DNA from: Pyxidicoccus caerfyrddinensis
GTDB lineage: Bacteria; Myxococcota; Myxococcia; Myxococcales; Myxococcaceae
Length of the DNA: 64,000 nt
Assembly (NCBI RefSeq): GCF_010894405.1
Contig: NZ_JAAIYA010000034.1
Span: 54,042 to 118,041 of the forward strand
Direction of reading: 5' to 3'
Of this stretch, positions 1-8,631 are shown piece after piece. A program made the translations under genes and the position numbers. Position 1 is the stretch's first letter; the number at the start of each line of letters is the position of its first letter. Below the pieces are notes generated by a model. It was not told the origin of the DNA, did no database searches, and saw only the letters and a program-made list of their open reading frames with translations.

Positions 1-2
1 AT

Positions 3-2003
3 CGCCAGACCGTTGGCGGCAGGTACGTCCTGGAGCGACGCCTCGCCGGGGGCGGCATGGGCACCATCTGGGTGGCGCTGGATCCCAAGCTCCAGCGTCA
101 CGTGGCGCTGAAGCTGATGGCGTCCCACTGTGCCCCGGCCCCGCTCGCGCGCCAGCAGTTCGAGTGGGAGGCGCAGGCCATCGCCCGGCTGCAGAACCCG
201 CACGTCATCCAGGTCCACGACTGCGACCTCGCCGGCGACACGCCCTACATCGTGATGGAGCTGCTCGATGGGGAGGACCTGGAGGCGCTCCTCCTGCGCC
301 GCGAGCGGCTGTCCCTGGCCATGGTGGACCGGGTCCTCACCCAGGCGGCCCGCGCGCTGACGGCCGCCCACGCCGCCGGTGTCATCCACCGGGACCTCAA
401 GCCCGCGAACATCTTCCTCGCCCGCTCCGCCAGCGGCGAGCTGGTGAAGGTGCTCGACTTCGGGCTCGCGCTCCTGATGTCCGGCGGAGCGGCGAAGCCC
501 CACCCGGACGAGGAGATGGCGGGCACGCCCCGCTACATGAGCCCGGAGCAGCTGCGCGGCGTCGAGCCCCGGTTGGATCACCGCTGCGACCTCTGGGCGC
601 TGGCCGTCGTTGCGTACCGCGCGCTCACCGGGCAGCACCCGTTCGCCCTCGAGTCCCTGCGGCAGATGCGCCTGGGCCAGGTGCCCCCGCCGCCTCCGCC
701 GCCCTCCAGCATCGTCCCCGAGCTGGGCGCGGAGGTGGACGCCTTCTTCGCGCGCGCGTTGGACCCGGAGCCCTCGCTGCGCTACCAGTCCGCGCACGAG
801 CTGGCCGCGGCCTTCACCTCGCGCGTGGACGCGGGCCGCCCGTCGCGCCCGGCGAAGGTGCTGGTGGTGGACGACGAGCCGGACATCGTCGTGCTGATGG
901 AGCAGAGCTTCCGCAAGCAGATCCGCCGCTCCGTCTACCAGTTCCTCTTCGCCGCGGACGGCGAGGAGGCGCTGGAGCAACTGCGCCAGCACCCCGACGT
1001 GCAGGTCGTCCTCTGCGACATCAACATGCCGCGCATGGACGGGCTCACCTTCCTGTCGCGCGTGGGCGAGGTCAGCTCCCTGACTCGCGTGGTCATCGTG
1101 TCGGCCTACGGCGACATGAACAACATCCGCACGGCGATGAACCGCGGCGCCTACGACTTCATCACCAAGCCCATCGACTTCCCGGACCTGGAGACGACGC
1201 TCGTCAAGACGCTGAAGCACGTGCGCGAGCTGCGCAGCACCATCCGCTCCACGGAGGAGAACGGCCTGTTGCGCATGTTCGTCCCCGGCGGCGTGCTGGA
1301 GCGGCTGCCCCCGCTGCTGCAGGGCTCGGACGCGCTGGCCGGAGAGCGGGTGGAGGGCACGGTGGTGTTCGTCGACGTGGACGCCTTCACGCCCGTGCTC
1401 CACCAGGAGCCGCCCGCGGAGTCGCTGCGCCGGCTCAACGCCAACTTCGAGGCCATCGTCCCGGAGGTGCTGTCGCGGGGCGGCACGGTGGACAAGTTCA
1501 TCGGGGACGCCGTGATGGCCGTCTTCCGGGGGCCGGGCCACGCGGACCGCGCGCAGGAGGCGTGCCTCGCCATCCGCCGGCAGCTCGGCACGCTCGCGGA
1601 CCGGGGCGGCGAGAGCGCCCCGTACGCCCACGGCGTCTGCATCGGCCTGGACTCGGGGGAGCTGGTGTCCGGCAGCATCGGCGCCAAGGCCTCGGGCCGG
1701 CTGGACTACACGGTGCTGGGCGACGTGGTGAACACCGCCTCGCGGCTCGCCGCCCGGGCCGCGCGGGGCCAGGTGCTGGTCAGCGACCGCGCACGCGAGC
1801 TGGCGAAGCAGCCCTTCGAGTACACGCCGCAGGGAGAGCAGGCCCTGCACGGGGCGGGCGCGCCCGTGGTCATCTTCGAGCTGGTGCGCCGTGCAGGCGA
1901 CACCCGCGTGGCCCCGGACGAGGCCACGCCCTTCGTGTCGTCCCAGCCTCCGGCTCACGACGCGCCGGGGACGCCGGTGCTCGCGGCAAGGCCCTCCCGG
2001 TAG
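3..2003 (+). CDS. Ser/Thr protein kinase - receiver - adenylate/guanylate cyclase fusion (5' end outside window)
   Basis: The frame is open to the left edge, so the true start lies upstream. The kinase domain fills about nt 20-830, with the glycine loop, VALKLM lysine, HRDLKPAN catalytic loop, DFG and the MSPEQ segment. A CheY-like receiver follows (about 855-1215) with the VDDE acidic pair and CDINMPRMDG phospho-acceptor. A class III cyclase domain ends the protein (about 1350-1890), and both metal aspartates are present (VFVDVDAFT and FIGDAVMAVF), as is the NTASRL segment. The three catalytic cores look intact, so this is probably a cytoplasmic hub linking phosphotransfer to cyclic-nucleotide synthesis. 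No transmembrane segment is visible. It converges on the Hsp70 gene. Whether cAMP or cGMP is made cannot be told by eye. Confidence 0.9.
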   Translation, partial: RQTVGGRYVLERRLAGGGMGTIWVALDPKLQRHVALKLMASHCAPAPLARQQFEWEAQAIARLQNPHVIQVHDCDLAGDTPYIVMELLDGEDLEALLLRRERLSLAMVDRVLTQAARALTAAHAAGVIHRDLKPANIFLARSASGELVKVLDFGLALLMSGGAAKPHPDEEMAGTPRYMSPEQLRGVEPRLDHRCDLWALAVVAYRALTGQHPFALESLRQMRLGQVPPPPPPPSSIVPELGAEVDAFFARALDPEPSLRYQSAHELAAAFTSRVDAGRPSRPAKVLVVDDEPDIVVLMEQSFRKQIRRSVYQFLFAADGEEALEQLRQHPDVQVVLCDINMPRMDGLTFLSRVGEVSSLTRVVIVSAYGDMNNIRTAMNRGAYDFITKPIDFPDLETTLVKTLKHVRELRSTIRSTEENGLLRMFVPGGVLERLPPLLQGSDALAGERVEGTVVFVDVDAFTPVLHQEPPAESLRRLNANFEAIVPEVLSRGGTVDKFIGDAVMAVFRGPGHADRAQEACLAIRRQLGTLADRGGESAPYAHGVCIGLDSGELVSGSIGAKASGRLDYTVLGDVVNTASRLAARAARGQVLVSDRARELAKQPFEYTPQGEQALHGAGAPVVIFELVRRAGDTRVAPDEATPFVSSQPPAHDAPGTPVLAARPSR

Positions 2004-2016
2004 CAGCGGGGAGGGC
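1991..2016. terminator. GC-rich hairpin between convergent genes
   Basis: GCCCTCCC (1991-1998) and GGGAGGGC (2009-2016) form a perfect 8-bp stem with a 10-nt loop that contains the stop codon of the kinase-cyclase gene. It lies between that gene and the convergent Hsp70 gene, so it may terminate both ways. There is no clear U-tract. Confidence 0.5.
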
Positions 2017-2024
2017 AGGGCGCT

Positions 2025-3545
2025 TCAGCTCTGCGTCACGCGCACCGTGGTCCTCATCTCCTTGCCCGTGGACGGGTCTCTGGCGCGCATGGTGAGGATG
2101 CCTTCCACGCTCACGTCGAAGGTGATCTCCACCTGCACGCCGCCGGCGCGGGCCTGCTGGATGCCGGAGAAGGTGAACTCGCCGAGCATGTCATTGCGCG
2201 CCACCAGCTCGTGGTCACCCTGGTAGATGCGCATGGCCAGCTCGGTCTGGTTGTCCATGCTGGTGGTGGCCAATAGCTGCTTGGCGTTGGGGATGGGCGC
2301 GTTGCGCGGGAAGACGACGTGGAACGCGCCGCCCGCCTTCTCCAGGCCGATGGCCATGGGAATCACGTCCAGCAGCTGGATGCGCAGGTTGGTGTCGTCC
2401 TGCAGCGAGTGCGCGTAGAGCGCCGCGCCGATGGCGACGGCCTCGTCCGGGTGCACGCCCTTGCTGGGCGGCTTGCCGAAGAACTTCGTCAGCCGGTCCT
2501 GGACGATGGGCATGCGCGTCTGCCCGCCCACCAGCATCACCTCGTCGATGTCCTTCGTCGACAGCCCGGAGTCCACCAGCACGCGCGCCACCATCTGCAG
2601 CGTGCGGTCCACGAGCTGGTTGGTGAGCTGCTCCAGCATCTTCCGGGTGAACTTCATCTCGATGTTCAGGGGCTGGCCCTGAGACGTCATCGTGATGAAG
2701 GGGATGTTGAAGGGCACCTCCTCGCGCGCGGACAGGTCAATCTTGGTGCGCTCGGCCAGGTCCTTGATGCGCTGCATGGCCACCGGGTCCGTGGCCAGGT
2801 CGATGCCCGTCTTCGCCGCGAAGTCCTTGAGGACGTGGTGGATGATGGCGTTGTCGAAGTCGATACCACCCAGGAAGACGTCGCCGCCGGTGGACTTCAC
2901 CTCGAAGACCCTGTCCCGGATCTCGATGATGGACACGTCGAACGTGCCGCCGCCCAGGTCGTAGATGACGACCTTCTCCTTGAGCCCCTTGCCCACGCCG
3001 TACGCCAGCGCCGCGGCGGTGGGCTCGTTGATGATGCGCACCACCTCCAGGTCGATGAGCTTCCCGGCGTCCTTCACCGACTGGCGCTGCCGGTCGTTGA
3101 AGTAGGCGGGGACGGTCACCACCGCCCGCTTGATGGGCATCTTCAGGTAGTTGGAGGCCACCTCGCGGATCTTCGCGAGGATCTTCGCGCTGATCTCCTG
3201 GAGGGTGAACTCCTTCTTCCCCACGTCCAGGGTGACTTCGTTCTTCTTGCCGGGGCGCATGTTGTACGCCACGACCTTCTTCATGGTGTCGACGACGTCG
3301 CTGCCGAAGGTCCGCCCCACCAGGCGCTTCGCGCCATAGACGGTGTTGCGCGGGTTGAGCTGCCACTGGCGCTTGGCCTCGTAGCCGATCAGCTCGTTCC
3401 CCTTGTCGTCGATCGCGAAGATGGAGGGGATGGTGTACTCGCCCCCCTTGTAGGGGATGAGCTTGACGTTCCCGCTGTCCTCGACAATCGCCGCGCACGA
3501 GTTCGTCGTGCCGAGATCGATGCCGATGATGGGCTCCTTGTGCAT
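2025..3545 (-). CDS. Hsp70 family chaperone lacking the C-terminal lid (DnaK paralogue)
   Basis: This is an ATP-driven chaperone. The N-terminus has the Hsp70 signature GIDLGTTNSC, the second signature IYDLGGGTFDVS and the third VMLVGGQTRMP, so the nucleotide-binding domain is complete. The substrate-binding beta domain follows and the protein stops at 506 residues, whereas DnaK is usually 600-640. The alpha-helical lid is therefore absent. Myxobacteria carry many DnaK paralogues, some with roles in motility or development, so this is unlikely to be the housekeeping dnaK. No grpE or dnaJ lies next to it. The ATG has GGAG about ten bases upstream. Confidence 0.93.
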   Translation of the reverse strand: MHKEPIIGIDLGTTNSCAAIVEDSGNVKLIPYKGGEYTIPSIFAIDDKGNELIGYEAKRQWQLNPRNTVYGAKRLVGRTFGSDVVDTMKKVVAYNMRPGKKNEVTLDVGKKEFTLQEISAKILAKIREVASNYLKMPIKRAVVTVPAYFNDRQRQSVKDAGKLIDLEVVRIINEPTAAALAYGVGKGLKEKVVIYDLGGGTFDVSIIEIRDRVFEVKSTGGDVFLGGIDFDNAIIHHVLKDFAAKTGIDLATDPVAMQRIKDLAERTKIDLSAREEVPFNIPFITMTSQGQPLNIEMKFTRKMLEQLTNQLVDRTLQMVARVLVDSGLSTKDIDEVMLVGGQTRMPIVQDRLTKFFGKPPSKGVHPDEAVAIGAALYAHSLQDDTNLRIQLLDVIPMAIGLEKAGGAFHVVFPRNAPIPNAKQLLATTSMDNQTELAMRIYQGDHELVARNDMLGEFTFSGIQQARAGGVQVEITFDVSVEGILTMRARDPSTGKEMRTTVRVTQS

Positions 3546-3822
3546 CGTGCTTGGACTCCGGGTGGGGGGCGTCGCAGGGGAGAAGAATGGACGCTATCTC
3601 ACCGCGAACACCTGCGCGAGTATGCTTACACCCCGGTCCCCTGCTCCCCCGGGTGGGAGGCGTGGCTCCTCGCCAGGACGGATCGCGTGGCCCCGAACAC
3701 ACGCCCTGACGGGGGCTGGACATCCGCGCGGGCGGCGGAAAAGTTCGCCAGCGTGACGGGGGCGTGCGGCCGTCCGGCGCCATGGCTACATCGAACTGAC
3801 CCCGTACCGAGGAGAGACACCC
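3546..3822. promoter_or_regulatory. Divergent intergenic region (Hsp70 / PrkA)
   Basis: These 277 bp separate two genes transcribed away from each other and must hold both promoters. I could not pick a convincing -35/-10 or -24/-12 pair by eye. A GAGGAGA Shine-Dalgarno site lies just before the GTG start of the prkA-like gene. Confidence 0.4.
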
Positions 3823-6069
3823 GTGGACGCGAAGGGCTATCTGCAGGAAGTGGGCGCGCAGGTGAACGCCGACTTCGTCAAGAACCGGTCGATCCTGTCC
3901 TTCGAGGAATACCTCTCCCTGTTCTTCAATGACCCGAAGGCCCAGGCGCGCAATGCCGCCCAGTACCTGCGGGACGTGATGGACCACTTCGGCACCCAGA
4001 CGGTGCCGCACCCCACCGGCACCATCCGGCGCTTCAAGGTGTTCGATGCCCCGGGGGGCGACAAGGGCGACCGGGTGGCCGGCCAGGAGGAGGTGCAGAA
4101 CTCCATCTACCGCCTGCTCGGCAACTTCGTGCGCGCCGGCCGCATCAACAAGCTCATCCTCCTGCACGGCCCCAACGGCAGCGCCAAGTCCACCCTCGTC
4201 AATGCCCTCAAGGAGGGCATGGAGGCGTACTCGCGACAGCCGCAGGGGGCGCTCTACCGCATCGCCTGGGTCTTCCCCTCGGAGAAGCTTATCAAGGGCT
4301 CCATCGGCTTCGGTGAGCGCGACAGCGGCCAGGAGGAGGTGACCACCTACGCGCACCTGGACGCGGAGTCCATCGACCTGCGGATGCCGTGCGAGCTCAG
4401 GGACCACCCGCTCTTCGCCGTGCCGCCAGGCGAGCGCCGCAAGCTGCTGGAGTCCGCCCTCAAGAAGAAGGGGCTGGGCAACGGGGACGGGGAGACGGGC
4501 GACTTCATCCTCTCCGACTACGTGCGGGACGGGGAGCTGTGCTCCAAGTGCCGCCGCATCTACACCGCGCTGCTGAATTCCTACGGCGGGGACTGGCTGA
4601 AGGTGATGCGCCACGTCCAGGTGGAGCGCTTCTACGTGTCGCGCCGCTACCAGGTGGGCACGGTGACGGTGGAGCCGCAGATGAGCGTGGACGCCGTCGT
4701 CCAGCAGATCACCGCGGACCGCACCCAGCTCAACGTGCCCGCCCCCCTGCACAGCACCGTCCTCTACGAGCCACACGGCCCCCTGGTCCACGCCAACCGC
4801 GGCCTCATCGAGTACGCGGACCTGCTCAAGAGGCCGCTCGAGGCCTTCAAGTACCTGCTCGGCTTCAGCGAGACGGGCGAGGTGCCATTGGAGCCCTTCG
4901 TCCTCCAACTGGACGAGGTGCTCATCGCCTCCGCCAACGAGAAGCACCTGGGCGCCTTCAAGGAGCTGCCGGACTTCGCGTCCTTCAAGGGCCGCATCGA
5001 GCTGGTCCGCGTGCCCTACCTGCGCCGCTACAGGACGGAGCAGCAGATCTACGACGCGCAGATCACCGCCACCACCGTGGGCAAGCACGTGGCGCCGCAC
5101 GCCACCGAGGTGGCCTCCATGTGGGCCGTGCTCACGCGCCTGAAGAAGCCCATTCCGGACCGCTACCCCAATGACGTGAAGGAGCTCATCGACCACGTCA
5201 CCCCGGTGGAGAAGCTGCACCTCTACGAGGAGGGAGCCCCGCCGGACCGGCTGAGCCTGGCCAACACCAAGGAGCTGCGGAAGCTGCGCGAAGAGCTCTT
5301 CACCGAGTCGGACGCGTACCCCAACTACGAGGGCCGCTCGGGCGCCAGCGCGCGTGAAATCAAGACGGCGCTGTTCAACGCCGCGCAGAACCCCGACTAC
5401 AAGTGCCTCAACGCCCTGGCCGTGTTGGAGGAGCTGGAGGCCATCTGCAAGGACAAGAGCGTCTACGAGTTCCTCCTGCAGGAGGTGGTGGACGGCTACC
5501 ACGACCATGACGCCTTCGTGCGCGTGGCGGAGACGGAGTACCTGGACCGGGTGGACGGCGAGGTCCGCGAGTCCATGGGCCTGGTTTCCGAGGGCCAGTA
5601 CCGCGAGCTGGTGGAGCGCTACATCCAGAACGTCAGCCACTGGGTGCGCGGCGAGAAGATGCGCAACCGCGTCACCGGGGAGATGGAGAAGCCGGACGAG
5701 CACCGCATGGCGGAGGTGGAAGCCATCGTCATGCCCAAGGGCGAGGAGGCCGCCGAGTTCCGCCGCGGCCTCATCTCCTCCATCGGCGCGCACCGGCTGG
5801 ACAATCCCGATCTGGAGATGGACTACCCGCGCATCTTCCCGGACATGTTCCGGCGCCTGAGAGACCACTACTTCGAGGAGCGCAAGCGGGTGCTGCGCAA
5901 GAACAAGGAGAACGTCCTCAAGTACCTCTCCGAGGACCGCAACCAGCTCACCCCGCGCGAGCAGACGCAGGTGCAGAGCACGCTCAAGGCGATGTCGGAG
6001 CGCTACGGCTACTGCGAGTTCTGCGCGAAGGACGCCATCCTGTTCCTGATGAAGAAGCGCTACGGGTGA
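3823..6069 (+). CDS. prkA: PrkA family serine protein kinase
   Basis: PrkA proteins are AAA-type ATPases with a C-terminal kinase-like domain, known as YeaG in E. coli and PrkA in Bacillus, where they act in starvation or sporulation signalling. The N-terminus, with SFEEYLSLFFNDP, is typical of the family. The P-loop LHGPNGSAKST sits near residues 113-124. The length of 748 residues is a little above usual. The start is GTG at 3823 with GAGGAGA upstream. In many bacteria prkA is followed by genes for a DUF444 protein (YeaH) and SpoVR. Here the next gene is a lipoprotein protease, so that module is absent or elsewhere. Confidence 0.9.
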   Translation: MDAKGYLQEVGAQVNADFVKNRSILSFEEYLSLFFNDPKAQARNAAQYLRDVMDHFGTQTVPHPTGTIRRFKVFDAPGGDKGDRVAGQEEVQNSIYRLLGNFVRAGRINKLILLHGPNGSAKSTLVNALKEGMEAYSRQPQGALYRIAWVFPSEKLIKGSIGFGERDSGQEEVTTYAHLDAESIDLRMPCELRDHPLFAVPPGERRKLLESALKKKGLGNGDGETGDFILSDYVRDGELCSKCRRIYTALLNSYGGDWLKVMRHVQVERFYVSRRYQVGTVTVEPQMSVDAVVQQITADRTQLNVPAPLHSTVLYEPHGPLVHANRGLIEYADLLKRPLEAFKYLLGFSETGEVPLEPFVLQLDEVLIASANEKHLGAFKELPDFASFKGRIELVRVPYLRRYRTEQQIYDAQITATTVGKHVAPHATEVASMWAVLTRLKKPIPDRYPNDVKELIDHVTPVEKLHLYEEGAPPDRLSLANTKELRKLREELFTESDAYPNYEGRSGASAREIKTALFNAAQNPDYKCLNALAVLEELEAICKDKSVYEFLLQEVVDGYHDHDAFVRVAETEYLDRVDGEVRESMGLVSEGQYRELVERYIQNVSHWVRGEKMRNRVTGEMEKPDEHRMAEVEAIVMPKGEEAAEFRRGLISSIGAHRLDNPDLEMDYPRIFPDMFRRLRDHYFEERKRVLRKNKENVLKYLSEDRNQLTPREQTQVQSTLKAMSERYGYCEFCAKDAILFLMKKRYG

Positions 6070-6209
6070 AACACACCTTCGCATGAGCGGGCAGGCGGAC
6101 GGGGCCACGCCGGACGCCTGCTTCCAATGCCGGGAGAGGCCCGGGATGATTCGGGCTGCAAGTGAGTTGAACCTTCGCAGCGCAGCCGTCCCCCCTCGCC
6201 GGAGAGTCG

Positions 6210-7103
6210 ATGAGCCGCTTCTTCCCGGGCGTCCCCGCCCTGCTCGCCCTCGTATCTTGCGCCAGTGCTCCCTCGCAGCAGTCCGCCAGCGCCCCCGCGC
6301 CGGTGGAGCCGGCGGCCCTTGCGGCCACGGTGACGGAGCGCGTCGTCGCGAAGGCCGAGGCCCCGCGTCCCTCCCGAAAGGAGCAGGTGCGGCGCATCCT
6401 CCCGCACAACGTACGGCTGCAGATTGTGGAAGGCGGCAAGGCGCGCAGCACCGCGTCGGGCGTGGTGGTGGGCTCCGAGCGCGACGAGCAGGGCAGGGCG
6501 GTGGCCTGGGTCGTCACCAACGCGCACGCGGTGGAGATGGGCCACTTGAAGGACCCCGTGCTGCGCGTGATGGTGGACCGTCAGGGCGAGGTGCTCGAGC
6601 ACACCGGAGAGGTGGCGGCCACGGGCCACGTGCCGGAGCTGGACCTGGCGCTGGTGCGCGTGCCGGGCCTGGATTTGCCGGCGGTGGAGCTGGCGGACGA
6701 CGCGGAGCTGGAATTGGGCGAGGACGTGGTGGTGGCGGCGTCCCCCTTCGGCCGCGCGCTGTCGCTGTCCGGCGGCATGCTGTCGCAGGTGGAGTGGGAC
6801 AAGGAGACGAAGCGCCCGAGCATGGTGAAGACGGACGCGCCCATCGGCTACGGCGCGTCGGGCGGCGGCATCTTCAGCCTGGAGACGGGCCGGCTGCTGG
6901 CCATCGTCGAGGGCTACCGCACCGCGAAGGTGGACTTCGCCGTGCAGGAGCAGAGCTACAGCTTCGACGTGCCCATGCCCGGTGAGACGTTCGCCGCGCC
7001 CAGCGCCAAGGTGCGCCTGTTCCTCCAGACGAAGGGCTTCGCGCGGCTGCTCGAGCGCGCGGCCTCCACCGAGGGCGGCGTGGCCCAGGCGGCCGGGCGT
7101 TAG
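6210..7103 (+). CDS. Secreted trypsin-like serine protease (lipoprotein)
   Basis: The N-terminus has a signal peptide ending in a lipobox-like VSCAS, so the protein is probably anchored in the envelope. The chymotrypsin-fold triad is visible: His in VVTNAHAV, Asp in ELDLALVRV and Ser in GYGASGGGIF. At 297 residues it has only a protease domain, with no obvious PDZ domain as in HtrA. The Ala/Pro-rich stretch after the lipobox looks like a linker. It lies 140 bp after prkA and 84 bp before the dCMP deaminase gene. The substrate is unknown. Confidence 0.8.
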   Translation: MSRFFPGVPALLALVSCASAPSQQSASAPAPVEPAALAATVTERVVAKAEAPRPSRKEQVRRILPHNVRLQIVEGGKARSTASGVVVGSERDEQGRAVAWVVTNAHAVEMGHLKDPVLRVMVDRQGEVLEHTGEVAATGHVPELDLALVRVPGLDLPAVELADDAELELGEDVVVAASPFGRALSLSGGMLSQVEWDKETKRPSMVKTDAPIGYGASGGGIFSLETGRLLAIVEGYRTAKVDFAVQEQSYSFDVPMPGETFAAPSAKVRLFLQTKGFARLLERAASTEGGVAQAAGR

Positions 7104-7187
7104 ACAGCCCACGAAGCGTCCGCCCGGGCCCTGGCGGAGAACTGGCATCCCGCCCCGGCCGGGTTACACCCCGGCCCGGAGGTAGGG

Positions 7188-7640
7188 ATGTCCGGACGCG
7201 TTTCGTGGGATCAGTACTTCATGGACATCGCGAAGCAGGTGGCCACGCGGGCCACGTGTGATCGCAAGCACGTGGGTGCCGTCATCGTGCGCGAGAGGAC
7301 CATCCTCTCCACGGGCTACAACGGCTCCATCCGCGGCCTGCCGCACTGCGACGACGTGGGCCACATGATGGAGAACGGCCACTGCGTGGCCACCGTCCAC
7401 GCCGAGGCCAACGCCATCATCCAGGCGGCCACCAACGGCGTCAGCATCGACGGGGCGACCATCTACACCACCGCCAGCCCCTGCTGGCCGTGCTTCAAGC
7501 TGATCGCCAACGCGGGCCTGGTGCGCATCGTCTTCGGCGAGTTCTACAGGGACCCGCGCATCTTCGAGTTCGCCACCCGGCTGAAGCTCGAGCTCGTCGG
7601 CCTGGGCGAGGCCGCGCGCCCCCCGCCGACGACGGTGTGA
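7188..7640 (+). CDS. dCMP deaminase (ComEB-type)
   Basis: This enzyme deaminates dCMP to dUMP, feeding thymidylate synthesis. The zinc-binding deaminase motifs are present: HAEANAI supplies the His and the catalytic Glu, and TASPCWPC supplies the two Cys ligands. A further Cys/His group (HCDD and MENGHC) resembles the extra zinc site of dCMP deaminases. The length of 150 residues fits the family. GGAGGTAGGG immediately precedes the ATG and fixes the start. Confidence 0.92.
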   Translation: MSGRVSWDQYFMDIAKQVATRATCDRKHVGAVIVRERTILSTGYNGSIRGLPHCDDVGHMMENGHCVATVHAEANAIIQAATNGVSIDGATIYTTASPCWPCFKLIANAGLVRIVFGEFYRDPRIFEFATRLKLELVGLGEAARPPPTTV

Positions 7641-7757
7641 ATCGTACCTTCGTCCAGTGCCAGACATCCGGCGGCCCGCGCTGATCGCGGACGGCCCGGA
7701 TTCGTCGGCTGACGGACACTCGGGGGGCCCTCCAAGTAGGCGTCCCTACACGGGAAT

Positions 7758-7773
7758 TTGCCGCTTCCGGCAA
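7758..7773. other. Perfect short hairpin
   Basis: TTGCCG-CTTC-CGGCAA makes a 6-bp stem with a 4-base loop. It lies between the deaminase and the two-component genes. It could be a weak terminator or an operator. Confidence 0.35.
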
Positions 7774-7790
7774 GAATTACCGACCCAGGG

Positions 7791-7819
7791 TTGACGTTCC
7801 GGAAGGGGCTCCCTAACTC
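7791..7819 (+). promoter_or_regulatory. Candidate sigma-70-type promoter
   Basis: TTGACG (7791-7796), a 17-bp spacer and TAACTC (7814-7819) lie about 57 bp before the proposed TTG start of the histidine kinase gene. The -35 is good and the -10 weak. Confidence 0.35.
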
Positions 7820-7875
7820 TTGGCTCCGGTAAGGGCGGCGGCGTGGGAAGGCGGCAAAAACCCGAGGAGTTTCCG

Positions 7876-8553
7876 TTGGTTAGCTCGACGGCTGTGTCCA
7901 GTTCTGCACCCTCTGTCCAGGAGTCGGCGGACCCCATGGTGGGCGCGGCCCGCTATGGCGCCGTCCCCACGCTCATGGACAGCCTGATGCACGACGTGCG
8001 CAACCCGCTGAACGCGCTCGCCATCCACCTGGAAGTCCTGTCGGAGAAGCTGAAAGCGGAGACGGGCCAGGTGCCTCCGTCGCAGGAGAAGAACCTCAAG
8101 GCCATGCGCGATCAGATCCAGCGCGTGGACGGCATCCTGAAGCTGTTCTCCGAGTTCGTGGTCCACCGCGGCGCGACGCCGGGTGACACGGACCTGTCCG
8201 AGGCCGCCACGCGCGCGCTGGGTGTGCTGGGCCACGAGGGCCGCAAGCGCCGGGTGCAGGTGCAGTCCGCGGTGGAGGCCGGGGTGCGGGTGCGGCTGCC
8301 GGACACTTCGGAGGTGGGCTTCTTCCTCGTGCAGTCGCTGCTGCGCGCCTTCCGCCGGGCGGAAGGGGGCGGGTCGGTGCGGGTGCTGGTGCGCGCGGAC
8401 GGACCCCATGCGGTGCTGGAGGTGGAGGACTCGGGCAGCGCGGCCGAGCCCATGCCGGAGGTGGTGGCGGCGCTGGAGCTGCGCTGTGCGCAGCTGGGCG
8501 TGGAGCCGCACATCCGCGGCGGTCAGTGCCGGCTGGTGTTCCCTCGCGGCTAG
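7876..8553 (+). CDS. Short histidine kinase with divergent ATPase part
   Basis: The H-box segment (LMHDVRNPLNAL) is a clear dimerisation/phosphoacceptor helix with the conserved His. The C-terminal half is where the catalytic domain should be, but a normal N-box cannot be seen and VEDSGS is only a weak echo of the G1 box. There is no input or membrane domain. The longest frame starts at GTG 7843. I prefer TTG 7876 because GAGGAG lies six bases upstream, giving 225 residues. It sits 78 bp before an NtrC-type regulator and is probably its partner. It may act as a phosphotransfer or sequestering protein rather than a full kinase. Confidence 0.75.
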   Translation: MVSSTAVSSSAPSVQESADPMVGAARYGAVPTLMDSLMHDVRNPLNALAIHLEVLSEKLKAETGQVPPSQEKNLKAMRDQIQRVDGILKLFSEFVVHRGATPGDTDLSEAATRALGVLGHEGRKRRVQVQSAVEAGVRVRLPDTSEVGFFLVQSLLRAFRRAEGGGSVRVLVRADGPHAVLEVEDSGSAAEPMPEVVAALELRCAQLGVEPHIRGGQCRLVFPRG

Positions 8554-8631
8554 AGCGCCGTTTCTCACGGCGACTTCTTCTTTTGGATTCAGACAACTTC
8601 GCGTCACGACGCAGTACGGGAGGTCTTCATC

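Noticed and set aside
2737..6108. Very long minus-strand open frame (over 1100 codons) across prkA and the Hsp70 gene
   Set aside because: It is the antisense shadow of high-GC genes; its composition is His/Leu/Val/Gly-rich without motifs, while the plus-strand PrkA and the other-frame Hsp70 are unmistakable.
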